Below are positions 63,934 to 64,000 of a stretch of 64,000 bases of DNA, in pieces. Every line of letters begins with the position of its first letter. Position 1 is the stretch's first letter. The notes below the pieces were generated by a model. It ran no database searches and was not told where the DNA came from. It saw only the letters and a list, made by a program, of their open reading frames with translations. Source of the stretch: Pseudoips prasinana (lineage: Eukaryota > Arthropoda > Insecta > Lepidoptera > Nolidae); the NCBI GenBank assembly GCA_951640165.1, contig OX621264.1, positions 4,097,001 through 4,161,000 on the forward strand, given 5' to 3'. The position numbers and the translations under genes are program-made.

Positions 63934-64000
63934 TGATGATTACTAAGCCAAGCTAAGTATAGTCAGTTTGTGCCTTTGCCTGTTCAGCCTGTACCACAGG

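Overview
The window looks like lepidopteran (moth or butterfly) nuclear DNA. It is AT-rich and packed with tRNA-derived SINEs, short Helitrons ending in an ACAGCTAGT-type terminus, TIR MITEs, a mariner element, and non-LTR and LTR retrotransposon remains, with little host coding sequence. This assignment rests on repeat style and on one host exon, not on a database search.

The one host-gene piece I can support is a short exon at 53930-54075 on the + strand, inside a canonical acceptor and donor. It reads out the N-terminus and first transmembrane segment of a vesicular monoamine transporter (Vmat), ending in LLLDNMLLTTV just before the phase-1 donor. The rest of the window would then be upstream intron, 5' flank and at least 9.9 kb of downstream intron. 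A possible distal core promoter (Inr + MTE-like + DPE at exact spacing) lies at 29889, with a usable donor at 30046. Its link to Vmat is inference.

Layout. 0-1.9 kb: a duplicated SINE-A unit and a 5S-derived SINE. 1.9-7.2 kb: a minisatellite of 138-bp units (about 26 copies) carrying SINE-C copies and a 595-bp LTR-like insert. 7.2-14 kb: an RTE-type LINE end, SINEs, and a 2.57-kb LINE (LINE-B) with an open RT frame inside a MITE. 14.2-17.5 kb: a SINE-C split by a 2.87-kb LINE (LINE-A). 17.5-25.6 kb: MITEs, a SINE-F cluster, a 389-bp tandem repeat, and a SINE-B split by a LINE end and a 676-bp TIR element. 26.4-27.7 kb: a full-length mariner with an intact D,D34D transposase. 28-35 kb: SINEs, 5S-derived SINE, Helitrons and a 51-bp mini-Helitron. 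35.2-37.9 kb: a young, internally deleted LTR retrotransposon whose shortened gag-protease-pol frame stays open. 37.9-42 kb: LINE 3' ends and a 5S-derived SINE with a 14-bp TSD. 42.7-45.4 kb: a large Helitron with an internal tandem array, then nested Helitrons. 46-53.9 kb: SINEs, LINE ends, a hairpin-ended repeat family, and a long-TIR element just upstream of the Vmat exon. 54-64 kb: intron with Helitrons, LINE ends and fold-back palindromes.

I found no operon-like system, CRISPR array or clean functional tRNA/rRNA gene. The value of the window lies in the hidden Vmat exon and in the repeat biology: intact mobile elements, nested insertions that serve as empty-site proof, 5S-derived SINEs, mini-Helitrons and repeated fold-back structures.
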